A program made the position numbers and the translations under genes. Below, in pieces: positions 10,445 through 21,291 of a stretch of DNA of 64,000 nucleotides (the stretch's first letter is position 1; each line of letters starts with the position of its first letter). The notes under the pieces were generated by a model. That model was not told where the DNA came from. It worked only from the letters and a program-made list of their open reading frames with translations, and ran no database searches. The DNA comes from Porphyra umbilicalis (taxonomy: Eukaryota; Rhodophyta; Bangiophyceae; Bangiales; Bangiaceae), in contig KV919095.1 of the NCBI GenBank assembly GCA_002049455.2, positions 18,349 to 82,348 of the forward strand, written 5' to 3'.

Positions 10445-12712
10445 TTGCTCTGATCACACGAGGGAGTCGCGTGTCTGTGAATGACCCGAAGCGATCGCTT
10501 TGAAACAAAACAGCCGGACAGCTCACAAAGACGAACGAGGGCGGCTAACTCCACCTCTTCCGCGTGGCCACGGGCCACGTGGTGCATCGCCGCACTGCTC
10601 GCGAGACGGCCGCCGGTCCCGTCATCAGTGGCCGGCAGCGGCGCCCGCTACCGGCCAATGGCGGCACCCATGGTGGCGGCGTCCACCGACACGGCCGCCG
10701 CGAAACGGCGGCGGCGGCGGCGGCAGGACCGTACGCACTGCGGCGGCCGCGCGCACCGTGGCGCAGGACGCAAATGGTGTCCCTCTGCCGCCACCGGTGC
10801 GCCCGCGGGCAGAGGCGCTGGCGCGCCCGTGCGCCGGGAAGGCGGCGTCGTTGGCGCGTGGCGGGGTGCGTGGTGAGGCACGAGACGGCCGCGCGAGTTG
10901 CGAAAGCGCGCAGAGGTCAGTAGGGTAGCCTGGGCGCCGTCCTACGCCAATGGCGTTTGCAGTTAATGCGTGAGTGCATTGCGCGTGACTGTCCGCGGAC
11001 CACACGACGCGTGGGCATCGCATCAAGAAATGGCCAACAGCGCATAAAGACTCGCGTACTCGGCTTGCCGTGCCTGCTCCGCGCGGTGTGCCGCCCTGCC
11101 ACACGCGAGACGACGGGCGCTCCCGCCAGTGGTGGTCGGCAGCGGCGCCAGCTGCTGGCCCGTGGCAGCACCCGTCATCCGCCGCCACGGCGACCGTAAA
11201 ACGGCCGCGGCGGCGGTGGCGCCTCACGCGCGCGGGCGGGAGTTTACACTGCAGTGCGGCAGGCAGAGGGTACCCTCCTGCCGCCGCTGCTGCTCTTACG
11301 TGCGGCGGAGCTGGCGCACCCGCCTGCTACCACGGCGGTACGGTTGGCGCGCAGCTGGGTGCGTGGCGCGTGGCTGGGTGCGAGGCAAAGCGCGAGACGG
11401 CTGCACGGCCGCTGATGAACGTGAGGGGCGGTCTGGACAGCGGTGGGCTGCTTATGGAATGGTGCTCGTCCATGACTAAGCTAGGCGTGGCGGTGGGTGA
11501 TGCTCGGCCGTTTTGCTGCCGCTGTGCTCGTACGCGTGACGGCAGTCTGACGCAGGTGACGGGGTTCGAGTTGCGTTTCTGTTCTCAGTTTCAAAGGCAG
11601 CGCTGTGTGGTCCGCGCGAGGGTGCTCGTCTGCAAGTCTGGGTGAGCGCCCCGCCCGCGCCCGCCAGGTGCAGCGTCGCCCCCCCCCATCCTCTCACCCG
11701 CAGCACACCCCGTGTCGGCGCACACCACGAGCAGAACAAGCAATAGTCAAACGCAGCCCACACCCTGCGGCCAACGCGGCTGCCCGCATCGCCACGCCAC
11801 GCCGCGGTGGCCTCCACCACCGCGTGCCGTCGCCGCCACCGCCGACCGCCGAGATGCACATGTCGCCGCAGCGCGCGGCGCGACGGCGACGCAATCCAAT
11901 CCCCCCGCCCCCGACCTCAGCCGCCTGCGGCCATGCCGGAGGGGCGGCAACAGAGCACCCAGCAGCGTGGCGCCCACCCCCCCACACCCCCCACTCACTC
12001 CACCCACGCCAGAGTCGTACGAGCCAGAAATTCTGAGTGGCACGATCCGCCATAGCACGAAAAGCGCACACACGACAGCGTTTTCTGTCCACATTGACGG
12101 TCAAAAGTAGCAACGTTTGCCCCACTGGGCGACGACCGCTGACGGTCTGCGCGTCAATTATGGGGAACTTGTAGCCGACTTCACGGTGATTCCGAGGTAG
12201 CCTACCCGCTGATGAATTGCAAGTCGGGGCGGTGGCCGAGAAAAAGGAAGGAAAAGCCCTTCATTTGATTTTATTAAAAACGCTGCTTTCTCTCAACCCG
12301 CCCGACCACCACGCTGGCCACACGCTCTCGCCGCCTACACACTCGCTCAACCCACGCGACCTACAGCTCTCATCTACCGCTACTTACCACTCCAAAGCCG
12401 GGCCCGCAACCGCTCAAAGTTTGTATGTTACGTCTCAAATGCCCGAGACCCGTTCCCCCTCACCCTTGGAACGCGCGCCAAGGCACGAGTCCGCGCAACC
12501 GAAGTCGAGTGAACCCCTCCACCCTGAACGTCACTATGGACCAGAATAGCATAAGCACTGAAGGATCCGCAGGCAAAACGTACAAGGGCCCCAGGCGGAC
12601 ATTTGTTCTCAACCAGCGACCAGCAACACGCAACCAGCAATACGCAACCAGCAATACGCAACCAGCGACGCGCAACCAGCAGCACGCAACCAGAAAGTTA
12701 TGCTCAACCCTC
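10445..12712. repeat. Macrosatellite flank segment A, copy 1
   Basis: This 2.3-kb segment recurs almost unchanged at about 21,395-23,658, and its first 0.8 kb recurs at 57,413-58,217. Landmarks are TCACACGAGGGAGTCGC, then GACCCGAAGCG, and GCATAAAGACTCGCG at about 11,041. Its left end is truncated relative to copies 2 and 3, which have about 110 bp more. Open frames in it are Arg/Pro-rich on both strands and I do not call genes. Close to the junction with the B array lies an AATAAA on the minus strand (12,275-12,270). Confidence 0.9.
12270..12275 (-). promoter_or_regulatory. Possible minus-strand polyadenylation signal AATAAA
   Basis: TTTATT on the + strand reads AATAAA on the minus strand. 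It sits in an AT-rich island within GC-rich DNA, just downstream (minus sense) of the B array, and is repeated in A copy 2. Whether it is used is unknown. Confidence 0.35.
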
Positions 12713-12790
12713 AACCAGCAAAGCCCGCAACCAGCAACCCGCAACCAGCAACCCGCAACCAGAAACAGGCATCCAGTCACAGGCAACCAG
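12607..12790. repeat. 14-bp minisatellite (CAACCAGCAAYRCG)
   Basis: About ten degenerate copies of CAACCAGCAACACG in tandem lead into the first B unit. The same block recurs at 23,565-23,735. Short versions (two to four copies) start each B unit. Confidence 0.85.
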
Positions 12791-15700
12791 AAAGTTCCAC
12801 GTCAACCCATCATCCATCAACCGAAAATGAGCAACAAGCAAGCACAACGTACATCGTCCGCCAATCACCAAACAGTGGTCAGTATCCATCAACCGAAAAT
12901 GAGCAACACGCAAGCACAAAGTACATCGTCCGCCAATCACCAAACAGTGGTCAGTATCCAGCAACCGAAAATGAGCAACACGCAAGCACAAAGCACATCG
13001 TCCGCCAATCAGCAAGCAGTGGTTAGTACTTCCGCGCCCAAAGCCGCGCGAGACACCGCGGCCACCCCACTTGGCCGGGCGGCGCCTGCAGCGGCCGTCT
13101 CTCCTCCGCCACCGCCGCCGCCGACGGCACGCTCGCCGCCGTTGCAACCACTCCCACCCCCCCCCCCCCCTCACTGCCACCCCCACCCCCGCCCTCACCA
13201 CCACCCCCACCCCCCCCATCACCGCCACCCCCACGCCCGCTGTCACCGCCACCGCTGCCATCGCGGCGGCCGCCACTGCCGCTGCGACAGCCACGCCCCC
13301 ACCGGCCAGCGCCACACGCCGCCGCCGACGCCGTAGAGGCGGCGCCTGTGTGGCGGCGGCAACGGCGGCGGTGGCGGCGGCGGTGGTAGTGGAGGTGCTC
13401 TGCTCCGCCGCGACGGCGGGACCGTCGTCGCGCCGACGCGGGATAGCTGAGCAACTCCACCACCACCGCCGCCGTCACCGCCGCCGTCGCTGCCGACATA
13501 CGGGCGGCGCTCATCTGGCAGCGCGGCAGTCGGCACCCTCAGCATCCTTGCCGGCGACGGCGGCGCTGACGGCGGCGGTGGTGGTGGACGGTCTCTGCTC
13601 CGCCGCGACGACAGGGCCGTCGCCGCGCCGTCGCGGGGGAGCAGACCAACTCCACCACCACCGCCGCCGCCACCGCCGACGCCGCCGCCGGCACGAAGGC
13701 GACGCTCAGTGAACGGCGACACAGCAGCGACAGTGCCACCATCGTGGCGGAGCGGATTGGAGGCGGCCCACTGCGCCGTGAAGTCGAGGATGGTGGAGGT
13801 GGCGACGGCCCTGCCGCCACCTAGGTGCCGCCTGTGTGGCGGCGGCGACGGCGGCGGTGCCGGCGCAACCAGCAAAGCCCGCAACCAGCAACCCGCAACC
13901 AGCAACCCGCAACCAGAAACAGGCATCCAGTCACAGGCAACCAGAAAGTTCCACGTCAACCCATCATCCATCAACCGAAAATGAGCAACAAGCAAGCACA
14001 ACGTACATCGTCCGCCAATCAGCAAAGAGTGGTCAGTATCCATCAACCGAAAATGAGCAACAAGCAAGCACAAAGTACATCGTCCGCCAATCACCAAACA
14101 GTGGTCAGTATCCATCAACCGAAAATGAACAACACGCAAGCACAAAGTACATCGCCCGCCAATCACCAAACAGTGGTCAGTATCCATCAACCGAAAATGA
14201 GCAACACGCAAGCACAAAGCACATCGTCCGCCAATCAGCAAGCAGTGGTTAGTACTTCCGCGCCCAAAGCCGCGCGAGACACCGCGGCCACCCCACTTGG
14301 CCGGGCGGCGCCTGCAGCGGCCGTCTCTCCTCCGCCACCGCCGCCGCCGACGGCACGCTCGCCGCCGTTGCAACCACTCCCCCCCCCCCCCCTCCCTCAC
14401 CGCCACCCCCACCCCCGCCCTCACCACCACCCCCACCCCCCCCATCACCGCCACCCCCACGCCCGCTGTCACCGCCACCGCCGCCATCGCGGCGGCCGCC
14501 ACTGCCGCTGCGACCGCCACGCCCCCACCGGCCAGCGCCACACGCCGCCGCCGACGCCGTAGAGGCGGCGCCTGTGTGGCGGCGGCAACGGCGGCGGTGG
14601 CGGCGGCGGTGGTAGTGGAGGTGCTCTGCTCCGCCGCGACGGCGGGACCGTCGTCGCGCCGACGCGGGATAGCTGAGCAACTCCACCACCACCGCCGCCG
14701 TCACCGCCGCCGTCGCTGCCGACATACGGGCGGCGCTCATCTGGCAGCGCGGCAGTCGGCACCCTCAGCATCCTTGCCGGCGACGGCGGCGCTGACGGCG
14801 GCGGTGGTGGTGGACGGTCTCTGCTCCGCCGCGACGACAGGGCCGTCGCCGCGCCGTCGCGGGGGAGCAGACCAACTCCACCACCACCGCCGCCGCCACC
14901 GCCGACGCCGCCGCCGGCACGAAGGCGACGCACAGTGAACGGCGACACAGCAGCGACAGTGCCACCATCGTGGCGGAGCGGATTGGAGGCGGCCCACTGC
15001 GCCGTGAAGTCGAGGATGGTGGAGGTGGCGACGGCCCTGCCGCCACCTAGGTGCCGCCTGTGTGGCGGCGGCGACGGCGGCGGTGCCGGCGCAACCAGCA
15101 AAGCCCGCAACCAGCAACCCGCAACCAGCAACCCGCAACCAGAAACAGGCATCCAGTCACAGGCAACCAGAAAGTTCCACGTCAACCCATCATCCATCAA
15201 CCGAAAATGAGCAACAAGCAAGCACAACGTACATCGTCCGCCAATCAGCAAAGAGTGGTCAGTATCCATCAACCGAAAATGAGCAACAAGCAAGCACAAA
15301 GTACATCGTCCGCCAATCACCAAACAGTGGTCAGTATCCATCAACCGAAAATGAACAACACGCAAGCACAAAGTACATCGCCCGCCAATCACCAAACAGT
15401 GGTCAGTATCCATCAACCGAAAATGAGCAACACGCAAGCACAAAGCACATCGTCCGCCAATCAGCAAGCAGTGGTTAGTACTTCCGCGCCCAAAGCCGCG
15501 CGAGACACCGCGGCCACCCCACTTGGCCGGGCGGCGCCTGCAGCGGCCGTCTCTCCTCCGCCACCGCCGCCGCCGACGGCACGCTCGCCGCCGTTGCAAC
15601 CACTCCCCCCCCCCCCCTCCCTCACCGCCACCCCCACCCCCGCCCTCACCACCACCCCCACCCCCCCCATCACCGCCACCCCCACGCCCGCTGTCACCGC

Positions 15701-18700
15701 CACCGCTGCCATCGCGGCGGCCGCCACTGCCGCTGCGACCGCCACGCCCCCACCGGCCAGCGCCACACGCCGCCGCCGACGCCGTAGAGGCGGCGCCTGT
15801 GTGGCGGCGGCAACGGCGGCGGTGGCGGCGGCGGTGGTAGTGGAGGTGCTCTGCTCCGCCGCGACGGCGGGACCGTCGTCGCGCCGACGCGGGATAGCTG
15901 AGCAACTCCACCACCACCGCCGCCGTCACCGCCGCCGTCGCTGCCGACATACGGGCGGCGCTCATCTGGCAGCGCGGCAGTCGGCACCCTCAGCATCCTT
16001 GCCGGCGACGGCGGCGCTGACGGCGGCGGTGGTGGTGGACGGTCTCTGCTCCGCCGCGACGACAGGGCCGTCGCCGCGCCGTCGCGGGGGAGCAGACCAA
16101 CTCCACCACCACCGCCGCCGCCACCGCCGACGCCGCCGCCGGCACGAAGGCGACGCACAGTGAACGGCGACACAGCAGCGACAGTGCCACCATCGTGGCG
16201 GAGCGGATTGGAGGCGGCCCACTGCGCCGTGAAGTCGAGGATGGTGGAGGTGGCGACGGCCCTGCCGCCACCTAGGTGCCGCCTGTGTGGCGGCGGCGAC
16301 GGCGGCGGTGCCGGCGCAACCAGCAAAGCCCGCAACCAGCAACCCGCAACCAGCAACCCGCAACCAGAAACAGGCATCCAGTCACAGGCAACCAGAAAGT
16401 TCCACGTCAACCCATCATCCATCAACCGAAAATGAGCAACAAGCAAGCACAACGTACATCGTCCGCCAATCAGCAAAGAGTGGTCAGTATCCATCAACCG
16501 AAAATGAGCAACAAGCAAGCACAAAGTACATCGTCCGCCAATCACCAAACAGTGGTCAGTATCCATCAACCGAAAATGAACAACACGCAAGCACAAAGTA
16601 CATCGCCCGCCAATCACCAAACAGTGGTCAGTATCCATCAACCGAAAATGAGCAACACGCAAGCACAAAGCACATCGTCCGCCAATCAGCAAGCAGTGGT
16701 TAGTACTTCCGCGCCCAAAGCCGCGCGAGACACCGCGGCCACCCCACTTGGCCGGGCGGCGCCTGCAGCGGCCGTCTCTCCTCCGCCACCGCCGCCGCCG
16801 ACGGCACGCTCGCCGCCGTTGCAACCACTCCCCCCCCCCCCCCTCCCTCACCGCCACCCCCACCCCCGCCCTCACCACCACCCCCACCCCCCCCATCACC
16901 GCCACCCCCACGCCCGCTGTCACCGCCACCGCTGCCATCGCGGCGGCCGCCACTGCCGCTGCGACCGCCACGCCCCCACCGGCCAGCGCCACACGCCGCC
17001 GCCGACGCCGTAGAGGCGGCGCCTGTGTGGCGGCGGCAACGGCGGCGGTGGCGGCGGCGGTGGTAGTGGAGGTGCTCTGCTCCGCCGCGACGGCGGGACC
17101 GTCGTCGCGCCGACGCGGGATAGCTGAGCAACTCCACCACCACCGCCGCCGTCACCGCCGCCGTCGCTGCCGACATACGGGCGGCGCTCATCTGGCAGCG
17201 CGGCAGTCGGCACCCTCAGCATCCTTGCCGGCGACGGCGGCGCTGACGGCGGCGGTGGTGGTGGACGGTCTCTGCTCCGCCGCGACGACAGGGCCGTCGC
17301 CGCGCCGTCGCGGGGGAGCAGACCAACTCCACCACCACCGCCGCCGCCACCGCCGACGCCGCCGCCGGCACGAAGGCGACGCACAGTGAACGGCGACACA
17401 GCAGCGACAGTGCCACCATCGTGGCGGAGCGGATTGGAGGCGGCCCACTGCGCCGTGAAGTCGAGGATGGTGGAGGTGGCGACGGCCCTGCCGCCACCTA
17501 GGTGCCGCCTGTGTGGCGGCGGCGACGGCGGCGGTGCCGGCGCAACCAGCAAAGCCCGCAACCAGCAACCCGCAACCAGCAACCCGCAACCAGAAACAGG
17601 CATCCAGTCACAGGCAACCAGAAAGTTCCACGTCAACCCATCATCCATCAACCGAAAATGAGCAACAAGCAAGCACAACGTACATCGTCCGCCAATCAGC
17701 AAAGAGTGGTCAGTATCCATCAACCGAAAATGAGCAACAAGCAAGCACAAAGTACATCGTCCGCCAATCACCAAACAGTGGTCAGTATCCATCAACCGAA
17801 AATGAACAACACGCAAGCACAAAGTACATCGCCCGCCAATCACCAAACAGTGGTCAGTATCCATCAACCGAAAATGAGCAACACGCAAGCACAAAGCACA
17901 TCGTCCGCCAATCAGCAAGCAGTGGTTAGTACTTCCGCGCCCAAAGCCGCGCGAGACACCGCGGCCACCCCACTTGGCCGGGCGGCGCCTGCAGCGGCCG
18001 TCTCTCCTCCGCCACCGCCGCCGCCGACGGCACGCTCGCCGCCGTTGCAACCACTCCCCCCCCCCCCCCTCCCTCACCGCCACCCCCACCCCCGCCCTCA
18101 CCACCACCCCCACCCCCCCCATCACCGCCACCCCCACGCCCGCTGTCACCGCCACCGCTGCCATCGCGGCGGCCGCCACTGCCGCTGCGACCGCCACGCC
18201 CCCACCGGCCAGCGCCACACGCCGCCGCCGACGCCGTAGAGGCGGCGCCTGTGTGGCGGCGGCAACGGCGGCGGTGGCGGCGGCGGTGGTAGTGGAGGTG
18301 CTCTGCTCCGCCGCGACGGCGGGACCGTCGTCGCGCCGACGCGGGATAGCTGAGCAACTCCACCACCACCGCCGCCGTCACCGCCGCCGTCGCTGCCGAC
18401 ATACGGGCGGCGCTCATCTGGCAGCGCGGCAGTCGGCACCCTCAGCATCCTTGCCGGCGACGGCGGCGCTGACGGCGGCGGTGGTGGTGGACGGTCTCTG
18501 CTCCGCCGCGACGACAGGGCCGTCGCCGCGCCGTCGCGGGGGAGCAGACCAACTCCACCACCACCGCCGCCGCCACCGCCGACGCCGCCGCCGGCACGAA
18601 GGCGACGCACAGTGAACGGCGACACAGCAGCGACAGTGCCACCATCGTGGCGGAGCGGATTGGAGGCGGCCCACTGCGCCGTGAAGTCGAGGATGGTGGA

Positions 18701-19530
18701 GGTGGCGACGGCCCTGCCGCCACCTAGGTGCCGCCTGTGTGGCGGCGGCGACGGCGGCGGTGCCGGCGCAACCAGCAAAGCCCGCAACCAGCAACCCGCA
18801 ACCAGCAACCCGCAACCAGAAACAGGCATCCAGTCACAGGCAACCAGAAAGTTCCACGTCAACCCATCATCCATCAACCGAAAATGAGCAACAAGCAAGC
18901 ACAACGTACATCGTCCGCCAATCAGCAAAGAGTGGTCAGTATCCATCAACCGAAAATGAGCAACAAGCAAGCACAACGTACATCGTCCGCCAATCAGCAA
19001 AGAGTGGTCAGTATCCATCAACCGAAAATGAGCAACACGCAAGCACAAAGTACATCGCCCGCCAATCACCAAACAGTGGTCAGTATCCAGCAACCGAAAA
19101 TGAGCAACACGCAAGCACAAAGCACATCGTCCGCCAATCAGCAAGCAGTGGTTAGTACTTCCGCGCCCAAAGCCGCGCGAGACACCGCGGCCACCCCACT
19201 TGGCCGGGCGGCGCCTGCAGCGGCCGTCTCTCCTCCGCCACCGCCGCCGCCGACGGCACGCTCGCCGCCGTTGCAACCACTCCCACCCCCCCCCCCCCCT
19301 CACCGCCACCCCCACCCCCGCCCTCACCACCACCCCCACCCCCCCCATCACCGCCACCCCCACGCCCGCTGTCACCGCCACCGCCGCCATCGCGGCGGCC
19401 GCCACTGCCGCTGCGACCGCCACGCCCCCACCGGCCAGCGCCACACGCCGCCGCCGACGCCGTAGAGGCGGCGCCCAGCGGGCGGCGAGACGAACGTCTC
19501 GCTGAGACGACCGTGTCGCCGCCCGTTGAG
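12713..19530. repeat. Macrosatellite array B1: six units of about 1.15-1.23 kb
   Basis: Units can be counted by the sequence ATGAGCAACAAGCAAGCACA at 12,828, 13,981, 15,207, 16,432, 17,658 and 18,884. Spacings are 1153, 1226, 1225, 1226 and 1226. Each unit contains a 14-bp minisatellite, three to four 72-bp sub-repeats, a G/C-skewed CCACCGCC-rich half with a long C-run, and a (GGC)n-rich tail. The inner four units are nearly identical. Long frames run through several units on both strands, but the unit length is not a multiple of three, so frames change from unit to unit. I therefore treat the array as satellite DNA and not as a protein gene. Confidence 0.95.
12828..13020. repeat. 72-bp sub-repeats (first B unit)
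   Basis: Tandem 72-bp copies start at CATCAACCGAAAATGAGCAA and differ at a few sites. 72 bp is 24 codons. The + strand reads QPKMSNKQAQSTSSANHQTV and the minus strand reads a Cys/His-containing frame, GGRCTLCLLVAHFRLMDTDH. Copy number per unit varies from two to six across the arrays. Confidence 0.9.
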
Positions 19531-20914
19531 CACACAGGCGACGCTGAGTGGGCGGCGACATAAACACGACAGTGCCACCATCACGGGGGAGCGGGCCAGC
19601 TCCGCCGCCATCATGGCCCGTCACCGCTGCAGCCCGCGCGGGCACGGCAGCACGAGCAACAGCAGCCATGCCGACACCAGCGATAGTCGACGCGGTCGAC
19701 CATGGCCGCGCCCACGCCGCCAGATTCACCTCGACGCAGATGAACACGGCGACCGCCGCAGCCACCACCGCCGCCGTCGCCACCTCCGTGGCGGGCGGCA
19801 GCAGCATCGGCGCTGGCGTCCGGGGCGGGTCGCCGTCTGCCACCGTGCGGGGCGCCGGACGAGCGGCGGGCGGGCGGCCAGCAGCGGGCGACCGCCCCGC
19901 CGTACGGCCCTCCACCGTATTGCCACACCGACGCGCCGCCGCAGCGCGCCGGTCGGCGGCGGCCATGGACGCGATGGCCGCCCGGCGCTCGGCCGCCGTG
20001 GCCACCCGCCGTGCCGTGGCCACCGGCTCCGCGGGCGGGCGCGCCGCCGACACGGGCCGACCCGCCTTCCGACCCGGCGGCCGACCCGCCACCGCCGTCG
20101 GGCGTGCGGCCGACGGGATGCCGCGACAAGCCGCCGCGGCGGCGCGGTCAGCGGCGGCGCGCGCCGCGACGGTCTCGCGGCGGTCCGCCGCCGTGGCCGA
20201 AGCGCGCCGCGTGGCCGCACCATCCGCCCGCCCGCCACCCCCGCCATGCGTCAAAGCCGCCCCCATTCGGAGGGGGGCGGCGCGACACGTGGCGCCGGCG
20301 CGCGTCGGCGGCGCGGTGCGGCCCGCCGCGCACCTTGCCGCCGTGCGCGCGGCGCGAGTGGCGGCCGCCTGCTGGCGCTCTGCAGCCGCGGCGGCAGCGC
20401 GGGCGGCCGCCGCCTCGCGGCGGTCGGCCGCCGCCCGCGCCGCCGCCGCCGCCCGCGCCGCGGCGGCGGCCACCGATCGGCGCGCCGCCTCGGCAGCGGC
20501 GGCAGCGGCGGCAGCGTCGGCGCGGCGGCGGTCGGCGGCGGCCTTGTCAGCCGCCGCCGCCCGTGCCGCCACCGCCGCCCGATGCGCGGCGGCGGCGGGG
20601 CCCGCCGCTGCCGGCCGGCGCGCGTCTGCCGACTGCGTCACCGCCGCCGACGCCAGACTCCGTACAGGTCCCGGCCTTCCCCCACGCCCCGAATGCTTGA
20701 CAGTCCTTGTTGTGGGTACACTCGCCGTCCCCACGACACCCTCGGTGGCGGTCCCCCTCCCCACCACAGCTACCGACGCCGCCCCCCCCACCACAGCCGC
20801 CCCCGCCCTTGACGCCGTGCGCCGCATGGAGGCCTCCCGCGCCGCGACAACGGCGGCCCGCCCTGCCGCCGCCGCCGCCCGCCGCGCCCCGGCTACGTCC
20901 ACTACCCCCCTCAT
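18146..20914 (-). CDS. Possible Ala/Arg-rich protein starting in segment C (copy 1), uncertain
   Basis: The ATG at 20,914-20,912 opens a 922-codon minus frame. A TATA element (GTATATAAAC on the minus strand, 21,065-21,056) lies about 142 bp upstream and is kept at the same distance in copy 2. The first 60 residues are Ala/Val/Arg-rich. Residues about 95-260 are long Ala/Arg/Glu helices (AAADRREAAAARAAAAAAER). Later residues are low complexity, and from about residue 500 the frame enters the B array and simply reads repeat sequence. No known domain is visible. The promoter-ATG arrangement argues for transcription. The lack of compositional complexity argues against a conserved protein. The true 3' end is not determinable. 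Confidence 0.3.
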   Translation of the reverse strand: MRGVVDVAGARRAAAAAGRAAVVAAREASMRRTASRAGAAVVGGAASVAVVGRGTATEGVVGTASVPTTRTVKHSGRGGRPGPVRSLASAAVTQSADARRPAAAGPAAAAHRAAVAARAAAADKAAADRRRADAAAAAAAAEAARRSVAAAAARAAAAARAAADRREAAAARAAAAAAERQQAAATRAARTAARCAAGRTAPPTRAGATCRAAPLRMGAALTHGGGGGRADGAATRRASATAADRRETVAARAAADRAAAAACRGIPSAARPTAVAGRPPGRKAGRPVSAARPPAEPVATARRVATAAERRAAIASMAAADRRAAAARRCGNTVEGRTAGRSPAAGRPPAARPAPRTVADGDPPRTPAPMLLPPATEVATAAVVAAAVAVFICVEVNLAAWARPWSTASTIAGVGMAAVARAAVPARAAAVTGHDGGGAGPLPRDGGTVVFMSPPTQRRLCAQRAATRSSQRDVRLAARWAPPLRRRRRRVALAGGGVAVAAAVAAAAMAAVAVTAGVGVAVMGGVGVVVRAGVGVAVRGGGGWEWLQRRRACRRRRRWRRRDGRCRRRPAKWGGRGVSRGFGRGSTNHCLLIGGRCALCLRVAHFRLLDTDHCLVIGGRCTLCLRVAHFRLMDTDHSLLIGGRCTLCLLVAHFRLMDTDHSLLIGGRCTLCLLVAHFRLMDDGLTWNFLVACDWMPVSGCGLLVAGCWLRALLVAPAPPPSPPPHRRHLGGGRAVATSTILDFTAQWAASNPLRHDGGTVAAVSPFTVRRLRAGGGVGGGGGGGGGVGLLPRDGAATALSSRRSRDRPPPPPPSAPPSPARMLRVPTAALPDERRPYVGSDGGGDGGGGGGVAQLSRVGATTVPPSRRSRAPPLPPPPPPPPLPPPHRRRLYGVGGGVWRWPVGAWRSQRQWRPPRWQRWR

Positions 20915-21288
20915 TCTACCGGCTCACACACGCTCTCGACAAGGAAGCACACTCTAACTCGCGCAAGTGTACACAGGTACACCGTCGTCGCTACGAACAC
21001 AAAAGGGGGAAACCCAAGAAAGGTCGGGTGGCGTCTCCGGCGCCGATGTCCCGCTGTTTATATACGCTGCCCGGCTCGGCCGATGGCGGGAGCCACAGAA
21101 AAAGAAAACGGTCGACGCCGCGCTGTACGCGTCCCGCGGCCGAGCGCGCGGCGTACCAGCTGAAACGGACGACCCCCCAGCTCGCTGCCGCTGGCGCACG
21201 CGAGACGGCCTTGCCCGTACGCACCCGGCGGCCGAGCGCGCGACGCGTCAGCTGAATCGGGCGACCCCCCGACTCGCTGCCGCCGCCG
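19531..21288. repeat. Macrosatellite flank segment C, copy 1
   Basis: A 1.76-kb segment that recurs at 36,131-37,889 with only scattered differences. It is dominated by GCC/GCG-type trinucleotide-biased DNA. It carries a minus-strand TATA box and, at its right end, a degenerate tandem repeat of about 90 bp (GGCCGAGCGCGCGGCGTACC and related, from about 21,139). It runs directly into segment A copy 2. This junction is the unoccupied form of the site that holds the 19.4-kb insertion elsewhere in the window. Confidence 0.9.
21056..21065 (-). promoter_or_regulatory. TATA box (minus strand), segment C copy 1
   Basis: GTATATAAAC on the minus strand, an AT-rich island in very GC-rich DNA, lies 142 bp upstream of the ATG at 20,914. 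The same site occurs in copy 2 at the same spacing. Confidence 0.5.
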
Positions 21289-21291
21289 GCA
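21280..21291. other. Empty (pre-insertion) site of the 19.4-kb composite element
   Basis: Reads CTG-CCGCCGCCG-GCAG (CCGCCGCCG at 21,280-21,288). At 37,878-37,889 the left half (CTGCCGCCGCCG) is followed by the left end of E1. At 57,296-57,307 CCGCCGCCGGCAG resumes after the right end of E2. This copy therefore shows the target before insertion. Confidence 0.85.

Noticed and set aside
12828-13020. CRISPR-like array from regularly spaced 72-bp repeats
   Set aside because: Repeats are directly adjacent without unique spacers, differ by scattered substitutions, and lie in a eukaryotic satellite.
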